A stretch of DNA of 64,000 nt, taken from contig NC_088306.1 of the NCBI RefSeq assembly GCF_032854445.1, positions 1,674,501 to 1,738,500 of the forward strand, in the 5' to 3' direction. A model generated the notes under the pieces. It saw only the letters and a program-made list of their open reading frames with translations. It was not told the origin of the DNA and searched no databases. This DNA comes from Liolophura sinensis (taxonomy: Eukaryota > Mollusca > Polyplacophora > Chitonida > Chitonidae). The position numbers were made by a program, and so were the translations under genes. Position 1 is the stretch's first letter. Every line of letters starts with the position of its first letter. Shown here one piece after another: positions 23,371-34,965 of the stretch.

Positions 23371-23586
23371 TCGCATTTATTAAACAACTTAACACTTAAG
23401 TAAGAAATTGCATGTGTTTAAAAGGTCAAATCCGAAAAATGGAAACAATTCAAATTGTGGTTCGTACGTTTTGCTGTAAAAAATGAGTATACACATTTCA
23501 AACTTTCTAAAGCAAAACATGTTAAATGTATAGCTGTGTTAGAATTTTGACTTAAGTCTTAAGGCATCTGGTAAATATCGGCCCTG
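23371..23586. mobile_element. MITE-like element, copy 1
   Basis: Terminal inverted repeats pair GTCGCATTTATTAAACAACTT at the left end with, in reverse complement, GACTTAAGTCTTAAGGCAT and GGTAAATATCGGCCC at the right. It is about 215 bp with no coding capacity, and the same ends bound 25535-25756. Confidence 0.55.
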
Positions 23587-25299
23587 CTTTTATTAACTGG
23601 TGACGTTTCGGTGTAAATCCTAGCACCGTTTACACACCAAATGACCACGACATAACAGTGTGGAAATATTTGCAATAGTGTATATCTATTTAGCCATTCC
23701 TACCTGGAGGTTAGGCTATAATTATCCGTTCGTTCATTACCGCCTGCTGATATCACATCAGAAATCCGACTGATATCAGAAATCCGGCTGATATCACATC
23801 AGAAATCTGGCAGTTCCATAAATACACTTCCAGTTATATAGGGAATTAAGTGAATAACCGTTCATATCTGACAGAAGTGTCAAGCTGTCGGAAACTGGCA
23901 ATTCCGGCTTAGCAACACAAAAAACATGGCCGTCGGCGAAGACAGCACCGCGTATCGAAAGAAATGGTTTTTCGGTGTTCGTCAAATTAGGGGAAACATT
24001 TGCCGACCCATAACAGTAAACAACGTCATCAAACTGACCAGGCATCTAACTGGGGGACGGTGTTATCGATATGACATGGAGAGTCACGCGCAAACCCGTG
24101 ATTTGTAAGTTTAACGTCGATTATCAGTTTACTTGGATGACTTTGAACTCTATTAGGGATTCCCTCTAAAGCACATTGAGCGGGCTGAATGGATAATTTT
24201 ACCTTTTCTGTTTGATCAAGTGCCAAAGTGTAAAGCTTACGTTCCATGCAACATACTTTCTGCACGTTTACCTAGTCAACACTATTTGACTAACTTGACG
24301 GTGGTAGACTAATAATTGAACAGGTGGGAAACAAAGAAACCCAGGTATGATCACTCACCCTTGTTCCCTTCAATCAATTAATCATTCAGTCAATTAGTCA
24401 AAGTGATTTTAGGCAAATATTATATACAGTTGCATAATGAGATTCCTTGTTGTTGTCAAATAAGGCAATAAAGCCTAATGAAATCGTTGATGCCTTCAGC
24501 TGTAACGCTTACAGTTTTCTAGTGAAGTTACAATACGCGTATCTAGCCTAAAGGTTCCATGCGTGACGTACCAATAATTATCATATGATAATAACAATAA
24601 ATAAACTGAAATATAAATTATTTATTGGTCAATAGACAGTTTCTCCCTCGACATTCACAAGAAATTTAATTAGCCGACGTCAACTGAAAAACAAAGTTTA
24701 TGCGACAACACTCTCTGAAAACTACATTGTTACATTGAAAACTGTAAGGTCACGAGGAGTGATTGCACTTATAAGAGTTACATGTACCTGACCAGTTTTA
24801 TTAAGTGTTAATAATTGAACACTCTTCCAATGTGTTCATATTCCAACTTCGTTAGCAGTGGTAAATTTTTAAACTCTCTTTCAAGTGTTGGCTTAAGGTG
24901 TTGGTTAACCAACTTTTAATGGAGTTAAAATGTGAACAGCTTGAAGAGTCTTAAAGCATTAACACTTCATAAAAATGGCCAGATAATACAATCCGACCTC
25001 TTACAGTTTACTTGAGTTAGGGAATTGTTCTGTTAATGTGATTGCAACTTACATGCCTAGCCTCATGGCTAAGGGAGAATAAAATAAACATGCCGTAAGG
25101 TTGAGAGGAATTTACATCCGTCACTGGTCCAGAGCTACTCGGAATGCTGTTTCGTCACCACACATAATACACATGTCACGTGTAAAGGGACCAGTTTTAG
25201 TTGGTCACCAAAATTCTGATTTATGTATATAATTAAGACCCACAGCATAGAGAGCAAAATCATAACAGCAGCGACAGTGTGACAGCCCGTAACTGGTGA
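23587..25299. other. No gene seen
   Basis: Short overlapping frames at 23794-24265 lack any family motif. At 24990-25130 a partial R1-like sequence (CTTACAGTTTACTTGAGTTA) is visible. 24760-24990 is rich in imperfect AACACTT/AAGTGTT inverted motifs and may be another foldback element. Confidence 0.35.
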
Positions 25300-25534
25300 A
25301 ATACGGCCTCTTGTCAATTTACCCCAGTTAGGGTTTTATTCTAACTAGTCATGTAAATGCATAAACAGTACCAAATTACACGCTCCCTAGCATCATTTCT
25401 TCAGGAGAATTACGTACAAAAAATGCAGTGATGATCATTGCCGGTTATTAAACGTCATTGATCTAAACGTACCCAAAATGCTGTGTTGTCATCACATTTA
25501 ACATACAACAACATTAAAATAATGCAAAGGGACC
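25300..25534 (+). repeat. Dispersed repeat R1, copy 3
   Basis: CCAGTTAGGGTTTTATTCTA, GTAAATGCATAAACAGT, TGCTGTGTTGTCATCACATT and ACATTAAAATAATGCAAAGG match copy 2. It abuts the MITE-like element at 25535. Confidence 0.55.
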
Positions 25535-25756
25535 GGGGTCCGCATTTATCAAGTACCTCAAGATTTTAAGTCCAAAACTGCAAGTGCTTGAAACTCCAAA
25601 CTCATCGCAGAAAAGTACTTAAATTGTGACTGGCACATTGTTGTGCAGTAATGAATCACTGCACACATTTAAACTTCCTAGAGCAAAACATTTTGACTGT
25701 AGCTGAGTTTGAATATTTGACTGAAAGTCTTAAGACGTTTGAGAAATACAGACCCA
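25535..25756. mobile_element. MITE-like element, copy 2
   Basis: The left end GGGTCCGCATTTATCAAGTA plus CAAGATTTTAAGTC pairs with the reverse complement of the right end GACTGAAAGTCTTAAGACG plus GAGAAATACAGACCC, giving terminal inverted repeats of about 35 bp with mismatches. Length about 220 bp. Non-coding. Confidence 0.6.
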
Positions 25757-25835
25757 GTCCTCAGATATTCTTAGTTCACCAGAAGAATCAGCATGAAGTC
25801 ATTTAGTTGATGTATGCGTAAGATAGTTTAAAAGT

Positions 25836-25838
<3 letters not shown>

Positions 25839-25902
<64 letters not shown>
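25839..25902. repeat. (TA)n microsatellite
   Basis: About 31 TA steps. The remainder, up to the receptor stop codon at 26469, shows no other feature and probably includes the receptor 3' UTR. Confidence 0.97.
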
Positions 25903-25905
<3 letters not shown>

Positions 25906-26468
25906 TGTTAGCTCCGTCCAACATCATCATGTTGTTATTTTTTGAAACTAGAGCATATATTAGCATATACATGATTTTTACGGCACCTGTTTAATTATGT
26001 GAATGAAAATCGCACTTTAGCTATAAAAGACTACAGTGTGGTGAGTATGGCCAAAGCGGTAATGAGAGTGTGATCGTGGACAGAGTGACACAGGTAACGG
26101 TACAGTTTCAGGACGATATACCAGAAACTCGATAGCAAGTCCGAAAGCGTGTTGTCTGCTTTTTGGAACACATGTACTTGTTACTACCAAGTTAAAATAT
26201 CTCAACCAACACTAAATTGAAAACCAAAGCCCGCTGATATTTCCGCCATCAAGAGATGGCTGACCCAACGAGAATTAAATCAGTTTGGTTCTGAAGGGTA
26301 ATGTCACATTTTATCGATACTTGTAGCTGACACAGGCCAGTAGATGTAATAGACATGGATGGAGTTTCAGAGTACATCACACATCCAATAACGTATTGCC
26401 AGTCCCAGAGATCTTTTGTATATCTTCTTCCATAAAGCTTTGAGATCAATAAGAAATCTTTAGGGCTT

Positions 26469-29400
26469 TTACAAATGAGTTTGTGATGTTTTCCCCACAG
26501 TAGGGAGTTTCTTTAATATGTGTTTGTCTTCACGTTTGACACAGGATGTGAAAGTATACAGATACGGGTTCAGGGCGGGGTTCAGCGGTAGGATAACAGT
26601 CGTCAAGATGGCCGCCATCTCCCTGGTGAGGGGTCCTACTGTGATACTGATGACACTAGCCAGGATGACTGGGATCCAAGAAATGATGTTGGTGACGAGA
26701 ACAATGGACAGGCGCCTAGCAACCACCAAATCGGACCTGTCCGTCCTACCTGCGGTCATCTGGGAATCTCGCACGCGACAGTAGATCGCGGCATACAGAC
26801 CAATTATCACAATCAGACAGATGCCGTTCAGTCCCACAAAAACCACGGTAGCGTATTCCCATCCAGCGCTCCTGGGGTCTGTGAAACTGAAAGGCATACA
26901 GATGGAATTCTTTCCGTAAAAGTTATCAAAATGATTTGTTAGAGCGAGTGGAATTAAGGCCAGAATCAATGAAAAGACCCAAAGGCAGGCCATGAGAATC
27001 CACGCTCCTCGTACTGTGTGCAAAGCCAGAGTAAAGGGAAACTTCACAGTTAGAAAACGGTCGATAGCCAAAACTAACAAAGTAAACATGGACATTTCAC
27101 AAGAAACTGTGGTCAGAATACCTAGGAACTGACAGGCACTTCCTTGACGCCACTCCAGGTCGTTAAGTATATAGGTCCCTCTATAGAACGTGTCCGTGGA
27201 GGCCAAGATGATTAGATACACCCCCATCAGGGTATCCGAGACGCTCAAGTTGAGGACGTACACAGACGGTCTGTTACGAAATCCTGAGTACACCCTCCAC
27301 ACGATAACAATGGTGTTACCCAAGATACAGGTGATACCCAGAAACCAGACCAAAGCTCTGAGAACAACGGTGGAGAGAAGGTCTTCACAGGACGAAAACA
27401 CGTCCGTGTTCGGGTAGCATTCATCGACGTGACTTGACTCGACATAACAGCAGAATCTGAAAGAATCTGTCCACAGTTTCCTAGCGACGACTTGTCGAAA
27501 TGCCTCAGCCGGTGTCCCATCCAATCGGTTTCCTGTCAAGTACAACCCATCAATACGGTTTGAAGGAGGCAGAAATCCCGTTTCTAAAACTGATATTTTG
27601 TTCTGGGTCAAATCTAGTCGTTGTAATTTCGGTAGACCGTCTAAAGCCTTTGTTTCTACTTTCGTGATGCCCAGGCCACTAAGGTTTAGGACCGGTAAGG
27701 AGTCAAGTCCCAAAAAACCTTGAGACGGTAGAACACGTAATGGGTTGCCGTCCAGACGTAGTTCTACCAGGCTTTTTAGACCGTCAAAGATATTCGTGTA
27801 GAGTGATGTGATGACGTTGAATCTCAGATCTAAAAGGCGTAGATTGTTGAGCTTCAAGAAGGTGTCAGCTGGGATATAAGTAATGTTATTTCTATACAGG
27901 CGTAGAGTTAAGAGAAAAGTGAAGTTTTGAAAAGAGGAATTTGTGATTTGTATTTCGTTATGCTGGAAGAGAAGGACTCTGGTTAATGGAGAGAGGTCCT
28001 CGGGAATCGCTGTGAGGTTGGCAGCGCTACAGTTCACTACATAGCCCTGGCACGAGCATCCTGACGGGCAGGACCAGCCGAGCAAATCACAGAACTGTTC
28101 ATCACTCCAGGATCCTCTACAGTGAACTTTACCGTCACAGACTTGTTCTTTAGTCACACATTGGTTCGATCCTTTACACTTCAGCTTCCCAGGACAAGAA
28201 TATTGGTCACAGTTGATCTCGTCAGCAGCGCCAACACAGTCCGCCCGTCCGTCACAGACTTTATACCAAGGAATACAGTATGACTGTGGACATTTAAACA
28301 TACCAGGGCATTCGTAGCGTTCACAGTTTTTCAAATGCGTACCGTCTCGACAGTAGAGAATGTCGCCTTGCTCATTCTGATCATACTGACACATGTTCGC
28401 TCGGTTCATACACGTGATCCGATCCCGATGACATCTCCTTGACAAATAACTTCCTGGACACCAAGCGGTGTTGTCGCTCTGTCTGATATAGTTTGTATCC
28501 TCAGCGACGTAATATTTGAGTCTTTGATGTCTAGGAGACATCTCGTCGGCTTGTGAGCCATCTGGACAGTCTGGTACCAGGTCAGTGACACGGTAAAGAG
28601 GCTGACAGTCACCACCAGGGCATTCAAATCCTTTACATTCATCTAGGCCCCAGTCACAGGCCTTCTCATCGGAACCATCGAGACAATCATAAACAAAATC
28701 ACATTTCTTTTCTCTAGGAATACACTGCTTGTTGTTACATTGAAACTCTTCCCTCAAGCATGCTCTGTGTTGACAACCGGTTTCGTCACTTCCGTTTCTG
28801 CAGTCTGGCCAGAAATCGCACACGTCGGATACGGAAATGACAGTACCATCAGCACATGGGAAGAACATATCAGCACTTGGCTCAGAACACAATATTTCGT
28901 CTTCACCGCCCAGACAATTCCAGGTCCCATCACAAACTCTGTTGTCATGTAAGCACGTACCGTCATGACAACGGAACTGGTGCTCGAAACAATTGGTGGA
29001 GAAAGGAACTGTTGGGCGTTGGCAAAGAACAAATCCCGTTCTCCCTTCATTCATGACACAGGCAATGGAATTGTCCTCAACTTTACCCCTGTCTCGTTGC
29101 TGTTGTAAAGTGGAAAACGAAGTACACCCCATCTGACCATTTTCTGTTTGCAACCAGATGTTTCCGTCGCCAGGATATATTCCCCAGATGTCAAGGTAAT
29201 ATAACAGAGTGTTTGCAGGAAGACCCGTCGCAATGTATCCCCCAATTTCCTCGCAAAGTCTTGGAGCTTTCAGCATTGGCGTGCTATGGTACAGGGGAAT
29301 GTCCTCTGAAATCAAACTGTAACATCCTCCTTGTATGAAGGTCCAGCTTTCAGGACACATGTACAACGTTGCATTTACCGAGTTTTCAGTGATGTTTGCC

Positions 29401-29765
29401 AGTTTGTCGTGTATGCCCGGAGTTTGACTTTCTTGGAGTTCCCCAATGAAATGTGATGTGGTGTTCGTTACATTTCCAGAGTTCTGGCTGACGGTCGCAT
29501 TTTCAGACAAATTCGTCCATTTGCAGACGTATGAGGGGTGAGGGTAACGTTTGAAGCACCCAATCTTCCTCCAGTTTGTGGAAAAGTAAACGTTTCCGAC
29601 GGCCATGGCGACACAGCGTTTATTCTTCTCTGACACAGGCTGTGATGTTTTGGGATCTATTGGTAACGCCGGTTTGTGCGGCAGAATGTTGTTGTCCTTG
29701 TCCCACGCATGGAACCAGTCAGCCACGGATAGGGGATTGCCGTCTGTCCACCGATACACACCGGG
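26469..29765 (-). CDS. GRL101-like receptor, exon 2 (lectin, LDLa, LRR, 7TM)
   Basis: This exon encodes 1098 residues and ends at TAA (26469-26471). It opens in phase 0 after TTTTCAG|CCCGG with PGVYRWTDGNP, which completes the C-type lectin fold begun in exon 1. A second lectin-like module follows (CPESWTFIQGGCY, about 29360-29000). Next are about six LDLa modules with CDGxxxCxGxxDE-type calcium motifs (about 28980-28080), then an LRR N-cap (CPSGCSCQGYVVNCS) with about seven leucine-rich repeats (28080-27480). A rhodopsin-class seven-helix domain follows (about 27375-26550): AIDRF replaces DRY after TM3 and NPYLY ends TM7. The C-tail is short. LDLa+LRR+7TM is the type C LGR layout of snail GRL101 and vertebrate relaxin receptors; the extra lectin and CUB modules are typical of invertebrate GRL101-like proteins. 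Ligand unknown. A nearly intronless receptor body is unlike vertebrate relaxin receptors. Confidence 0.9.
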   Translation of the reverse strand, partial: PGVYRWTDGNPLSVADWFHAWDKDNNILPHKPALPIDPKTSQPVSEKNKRCVAMAVGNVYFSTNWRKIGCFKRYPHPSYVCKWTNLSENATVSQNSGNVTNTTSHFIGELQESQTPGIHDKLANITENSVNATLYMCPESWTFIQGGCYSLISEDIPLYHSTPMLKAPRLCEEIGGYIATGLPANTLLYYLDIWGIYPGDGNIWLQTENGQMGCTSFSTLQQQRDRGKVEDNSIACVMNEGRTGFVLCQRPTVPFSTNCFEHQFRCHDGTCLHDNRVCDGTWNCLGGEDEILCSEPSADMFFPCADGTVISVSDVCDFWPDCRNGSDETGCQHRACLREEFQCNNKQCIPREKKCDFVYDCLDGSDEKACDWGLDECKGFECPGGDCQPLYRVTDLVPDCPDGSQADEMSPRHQRLKYYVAEDTNYIRQSDNTAWCPGSYLSRRCHRDRITCMNRANMCQYDQNEQGDILYCRDGTHLKNCERYECPGMFKCPQSYCIPWYKVCDGRADCVGAADEINCDQYSCPGKLKCKGSNQCVTKEQVCDGKVHCRGSWSDEQFCDLLGWSCPSGCSCQGYVVNCSAANLTAIPEDLSPLTRVLLFQHNEIQITNSSFQNFTFLLTLRLYRNNITYIPADTFLKLNNLRLLDLRFNVITSLYTNIFDGLKSLVELRLDGNPLRVLPSQGFLGLDSLPVLNLSGLGITKVETKALDGLPKLQRLDLTQNKISVLETGFLPPSNRIDGLYLTGNRLDGTPAEAFRQVVARKLWTDSFRFCCYVESSHVDECYPNTDVFSSCEDLLSTVVLRALVWFLGITCILGNTIVIVWRVYSGFRNRPSVYVLNLSVSDTLMGVYLIILASTDTFYRGTYILNDLEWRQGSACQFLGILTTVSCEMSMFTLLVLAIDRFLTVKFPFTLALHTVRGAWILMACLWVFSLILALIPLALTNHFDNFYGKNSICMPFSFTDPRSAGWEYATVVFVGLNGICLIVIIGLYAAIYCRVRDSQMTAGRTDRSDLVVARRLSIVLVTNIISWIPVILASVISITVGPLTREMAAILTTVILPLNPALNPYLYTFTSCVKREDKHILKKLPTVGKTSQTHL

Positions 29766-31186
29766 CTGAAAACAGATTGTTTAATTTTTAAAAAGTGGAT
29801 TTCGTCACATGTGGGTGGTCAAATCACCTTTTCGACATTTGGTTTTTACGTCGTGCTCAATATATTGTCCCTTATGCTTGGAGAAAACCGAGAGAGGCTC
29901 GGAGGAATAAATGCTTCTGTCAGAAACCTGGCGACCCTTCTGACGTCTATAGCGTTTTTACCAGAAACTTTAAAAGTCATCTGACTTTTAAAATGGGTAA
30001 AGAAATCTAGACATTGGAAAACCATTGGACATTCAACGTCATAAGGTTATGTGAATGGCTTTTAAAATCTGCAGCCAGAGCGATGCCATGTAAAGGGTGC
30101 GTGAAATTTGCAATTGGAACGAAGCCATAGGGGTCTGTGAAGCAGACATGAAGTCTGCGGCGAGAAAAACGCCATAGGTGTATGTGAACAGTGTCTGAAG
30201 TCTGCGATTAGCACGACGCCATAGGGTAGGTTAAAGGGTTGTAAAATTATAACCGGAACGACAAATATAGTCTGTGAAATCTGAAACCAGAACTACGACA
30301 TATGGATGGTGAAGCGCATGTGAAGTCTCCAGCCAGGGCGATAAACAAAGGGGAGGTGAAGTCAGTATTCAGAACAATGGTGAAGCGCGGCGAGAAAAAC
30401 GCCATAGGTGTATGTGAACAGTGTCTGAAGTCTGCGATTAGCACGACGCCATAGGGTAGGTTAAAGGGTTGTAAAATTATAACCGGAACGACAAATATAG
30501 TCTGTGAAATCTGAAACCAGAACTACGACATATGGATGGTGAAGCGCATGTGAAGTCTCCGGCCAGGGCGATAAACAAAGGGTAGGTGGAGTCCGCAGCC
30601 AGAACGACGTTATAGGGCCTTTGCCCGTATAAGCACTCGCATGTTGTGGGCGGCTAGACGATTAAGGGAACCTGCACATGGTCGTGTCTCTGCCAGGCTC
30701 CCCCCCTCCAACCCACAAATCACCCCCACCCATCATAATAGTGGACGGTGTTGTACAAGTAAATTACTCTTGGGTCCTATGTAAAACACCAATCAGAAAC
30801 GATTATGGAAACAATGAGGTACATTTTTTTTTTACATGGCTGTATGCTCATGAGCCATGAGCTCGATGCAATAACAGTGTTTCACGCCGTACTGAATAGT
30901 ATTTCACTAATGCGACAGCGGACAGGTTTAAGTGCATGCACGGGAGCCAGATTTATATATTGTTCTACACACTGTGATTCTAATTCATTTAAATAAATTG
31001 ATCCTTGGGAAGTTGACTTTGGATATTATTTAACAGATTGACGGCCTGAATTGTGATTTACATACTTGGACGAGAGTTGCTTTCGAACCTTTGACCTCAC
31101 TGGCCGTGAGTGGATTTGTTGCATCAATGGTTCACACTTCAATAAAATAAATAAATAAATGATTTAGTTGAGTAAAAAAACTTTAC
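29766..31186 (-). other. Receptor intron with internal repeat
   Basis: The 5' splice site CAACAG|GTAAAG has its GT at 31186-31185 and the acceptor TTTTCAG ends at 29766. Phase 0, 1421 bp. It contains a low-order repeat (30040-30610) and no coding frame I can support. Confidence 0.85.
30040..30610. repeat. Degenerate repeat with a 230-bp period duplication
   Basis: A block of about 194 bp starting GCGGCGAGAAAAACGCC at 30157 is repeated at 30387 with one or two differences (CCAGCCAGGG/CCGGCCAGGG). Around it a shorter motif of the form GTGAAG...TCTGC...GAACGACGCCATAGGG recurs imperfectly. The near identity of the two blocks points to a recent duplication in an older array. Confidence 0.85.
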
Positions 31187-33817
31187 CTGTTGGATATCAT
31201 TTAAGCCTATGTAAAGTAATCCGAAGGGAACTTTGAAGAAATCATTATTCCAGTGTGACAACAAAGCCTGTTTAATAAAGTCTAGTTCCTGTCTGTTGGT
31301 AACCGAGACAAGATGACCGCCTTTCTCTGCGCAGGAGCTTTCTGCTTGTTTCCACGTAAACCCTCCCTGGGCCCGGCGAAATTCGTAGCAATGATCCTCG
31401 TCACTTGAACAATATAAGCTGGATATGTCTTGTTTCTTCGTGTCTTGGTTCGGCAAAATTGGTGTTGTGATGTATTGTTTGGAGTACCTTAAATTCAAAG
31501 CTTGTGGTACGTAGGAGTGTATCCACATATGACTATAAGGTTCCATGGTACGATACCGCCTGAGACGACCCATATTGAGCTCCACGCTCAGAAACCTCGT
31601 CACCATGCTGGTTTGGCCGCCTCTGATCAATTCATGGACCTCTAAATAACATTGTTCAGGAGGTTGACGCCTGTTTAGTATGAGAAACAAAATATCGATG
31701 GTCCAGTAGAATGGTCTGGTGTCGGAATTGTCCTGAAGATACCAAAAGCATTTTTCCATCGGTTGAAATATAATCCCACATGGCTGGCTCGGAAACACCC
31801 GCTGGTTCTGACATTTAGGCAATTTGCTGCAAAGATGCGACCCGACGTCGCCAACAGTAAGACGGCCTAAACGCTGCGACCACGTAGCGTCTTTCCGCCC
31901 ATAGAGACGGTATCGCGTCGCTCCAGCATCAGTGACGTTCCCGTTGTTGCGACACGTCCATTCCTGTGTAAACTTAGTCTTTTGAACTGGCAAGGTTAAA
32001 GTGACCTTATCCTTCTCACTAAAGTCTACATTCCTCATCGACCATATCTCACAAAGAGATGTTGAGACATTAGTCGCAGTCACAACAAATTCCACTTGCG
32101 GCTCTGAGTGTTTTCTAGGGTGAACGTAAAGTAAGAAACAGCCTTCGTCTCCATGACGAGAGTCGACGTTGATACTAAGCGGATGTTGTAGGCTCGATCC
32201 ATTCTCTGGAGTAGGTAAAACAGCGTCAGTGACGTGACCTACGGAACATGTTGTAGGCCAGGGGTCTAATTCATATGTGTGCCTTCTTCTCCCTTCCGCA
32301 TTGGTGTATCCATATAGAAAGACGTAAATCGTCGAGGAACTGCTTACAAAACTGTCGAACAGTTTGTATAGTCTGTTTGGTGTGGTTTCACATACAGGAC
32401 CAATAGTTTGACTTTTGCTGAAGCCACCGTCGAAAACAACAACCCCTGCGCGAGAGCAATCCTCGTCATTCGGAAAATCTCGAAACAAACCGACATCACG
32501 CAGATCAAAGGCAATTGTTTTTCCCTGAGGGGCCACAACAGCGTGATAGACACAACACCTGAAAATTCTGTAAGGGTTGTCCACGAACGTGTAATCACCA
32601 ATATCAAGGTAGCGAAACTGGATCTTATCGGTAAGGAAAAAGTTAAAAGTTTCGTACGTAATGTTCAGGTGAGACAACAACGACACGTCTGATAAGGTGA
32701 TTTTAATGACCGCGTGAAAACCAGCGGACGTTCTGTCGGTGGAAAATGCAGTTAGGTCGTAAGAGTACTGGTCTATGTATGTGTCATCGGGTGCATCAAT
32801 AAACGTCAGGCGGACTCTGCCTGACGAAACACCTGATTTAAGCTGTGCATTGACCCTAATGCGAAACCCAGGGTCGGCACGGAGATTCCAAGATATAGAC
32901 GGGGTTTCTCCCACGGTTGACACGTTTTCCAAAGATAGTTGTCCACTCTCCTTTCCTATTAATCTTTTGTTCACTTGCGGAGCGGTTGGTCGTGGAGCGC
33001 TAGGTTTGAAAGAGATCACAAACCCACCCAAATTGTCGGAGTCATCCGTTACTAGTGTGAGCCGTGCAGACTTGGCATCCGTCACAACGACCGTCCATGG
33101 AGATCTTCGACCGCAAAATGTACCCAGATGTTGTTCCTCGCCCGTGACTATGCTTGTCTTGTACATACTAAGGCTATCCGCTGTACAAGAGTCCCCGGAG
33201 AACTCCATCTCAAAACGCCTGATGTCGATTAGAAGGGCACTGCCAGGGAAAGTCTTCAGCTCCCAAGAACAGTTGAGACTGGCGGGGTATTCGGACGTTT
33301 TACCGAGATGTTCGTTAGAAATTCGTCCGCCAAACAAATTACCGTGTTTCATATCTTTGCAAATGAAGTCGCTATCCAAATCCATTGCTTCATATTCTAT
33401 TCTGAAGCCCTTCCCCGAAACTGAAAAATCCGATTTGAAGATGACTTCAATGCCATAAGCGACCAAGTTCCATCCGAAGGTTTTGTTTGGGAATTGCTCT
33501 ATAGAGCCACATACAATAGGCTGCACAAGAGACTGACTTCCGTGGAGCGAAAACTTCTTTTGTACTTTCAGATAATCGTTTTTACACTGATGAGAATCTT
33601 CCATGTCAAACGTAGTCAGATTCAGGATAAACCTCATGGGTGAAGCTGCTGACAGATCCCACTGATTCTCAAGATTGTTTGGGTACGCGTTCGGGTAGAA
33701 CGGACTTTCTATCACACCTGACCTATTCGTCAAATTCTTGGCCAAAACTACTTGGGCGAAAAATGTCACAACTACGCAGCATTTCAGCACAGGCATCTTT
33801 AGAATGTTTCCCTGCAT
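31187..33817 (-). CDS. GRL101-like receptor, exon 1 (signal peptide, CUBs, lectin start)
   Basis: 877 residues from the first in-frame ATG (33817); an ATG at 33796 (MPVLKCC) is an equally good start for the signal peptide ending in FFAQVVLA. CUB 1 runs from about 33740 to 33380 and CUB 2 from about 33365 to 33015 (start GNLFGGRIS). Then come diverged CUB-like segments, including YLDIGDYTFVDNPYRIF near 32600-32560, and a cysteine-bearing region to about 31420. The C-terminus starts a C-type lectin domain (FRRAQGGFTWKQAESSCAEK, GLLYIGLNDIQQ) and is cut by a phase-0 intron. Joined to exon 2, the IGLNDIQQ|PGVYRWTDG junction restores the lectin core, so the two long frames are one gene of about 1975 residues. 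A possible 5' UTR acceptor, TTTTTTTCAG, ends at 33906. The long frame can be drawn to 33877, but only with a GTG start. Confidence 0.9.
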
Positions 33818-33905
33818 TAATATTTTCTGCCTTTTTATGTTGGTTTGTTTAGCGGATGTTTCGTCTAAAGACAGCACATTCGCTTCTCAGTTCCTTCCGT
33901 GATGC
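33818..33905 (-). other. Probable receptor 5' UTR after a splice acceptor
   Basis: On the minus strand a T-rich tract ends in TTTTCAG at 33906, then GCATCACGG. A short out-of-frame upstream ORF begins with ATG at 33879 and stops after four codons. Suggests a non-coding first exon further right, which I could not place. Confidence 0.4.
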
Positions 33906-34069
33906 CTGAAAAAAACTTTTAAGTATGAACAATGAAACAGTGAGTCAAAATTATGAGACATAAAAAGCCGTGAAGAAGCAATAAATCCGCTCAATAAAAG
34001 AAAGAGATAAATGGAATTTGTGTTAATCTCGTTCTATACAAAAATGCCACATATCGTAATTTCTTTATT

Positions 34070-34205
34070 ATTTGATTGATGTTTTACACCGTACTCAAGA
34101 ATACTTACTTAAAACGGCGGAGGTCAACATTATGGGGGGAGGAACCCGGGCAGAGCCCTGGGGATGCCATGACCATCCACAGATTGCTGAGAGACCCATG
34201 TCGTA
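34070..34205 (-). repeat. SINE family A 3' part
   Basis: TTTTACACCGTACTCAAGAA, a degraded AACGGCGGAGGTCAACATTA, and GGAACCCGGGCAGAGCCC are the family-A tail read in reverse. Head missing. Confidence 0.65.
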
Positions 34206-34284
34206 ATGACAATAAAATTATTGCAAGTCATTAGTACATTAATTATTATGTCTACTTTCATTAAGGTAACTCACACTCGAGTGG

Positions 34285-34460
34285 AAAGGCATGAAAGGCT
34301 CTGTTGGTTAGAGCAGGTATAATACGGTCGCAGAACTCACACAACCTGCGGGTGGTCGTGGGGGGTATCCCCTCGGGCTCGGGTCAGTTTCCTCTCACCA
34401 TAATGCTGTCCGCCGTCTTATAGTTGAAATAGTCTTGAGTACGACGAAGTCAAACAAATA
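34285..34460 (+). repeat. SINE family A copy
   Basis: Tail blocks GGTCAGTTTCCTCTCACCAT, AATGCTGTCCGCCGTCTTAT and AGTCTTGAGTACGACG follow a tRNA-like GGCTCTGTTGGTTAGAGCAG stretch. The B-box region appears deleted. Confidence 0.6.
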
Positions 34461-34744
34461 AACAAGTATAAGTCATATAAAACCATGAAAGCGCAAAGTA
34501 TCCAGCGTACTAGCATGTTCAGCAGCTCTGCTATATTTGTTGATAATCTCATTCAGCCAAAATCGAATCAACAGGTCAGGGACTGTTGCAATGGTAATAA
34601 TAATAATAAACATCTCTGGAGTCAAGTTCAATAAGCCATCCATTCCTGTCCCATTTGGTATGTGTCTCTCCTGGAGTTAGAATCTCTTACCCAATGGTTC
34701 CAATCGGATGTTTTATTACATATAACGATACAAAACTATTTTAG

Positions 34745-34965
34745 GGGGCTCACGGGGCAAAATAGTTAAGGCGCTGGCTCGCTGTTAGTATCAGACACTT
34801 ATCCAATAAGGTCCTATGTCAAAACCCAGCCCGGAGGTTTTTCATGCACTTGGGGAAGGCTGGTTAATACCGCCAAGAATTTCATACACGCATAAATATG
34901 ACTACCTCCATACATGTGGAACTTAACTCTGCGATCAACACCAATCTAATCAATAAATAAATATT
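34745..34965 (+). repeat. SINE family C copy
   Basis: GGGGGCTCACGGGGCAAAAT, AGTTAAGGCGCTGGCTCGC and GTCAAAACCC form a degraded tRNA-like head. The end is AATCAATAAATAAATA. Distinct from families A and B. A single copy in this window, so family status is inferred. Confidence 0.4.

Noticed and set aside
32775-33458. 227-codon plus-strand frame
   Set aside because: It is antisense to the CUB-bearing exon of the receptor, which has clear domains on the minus strand.
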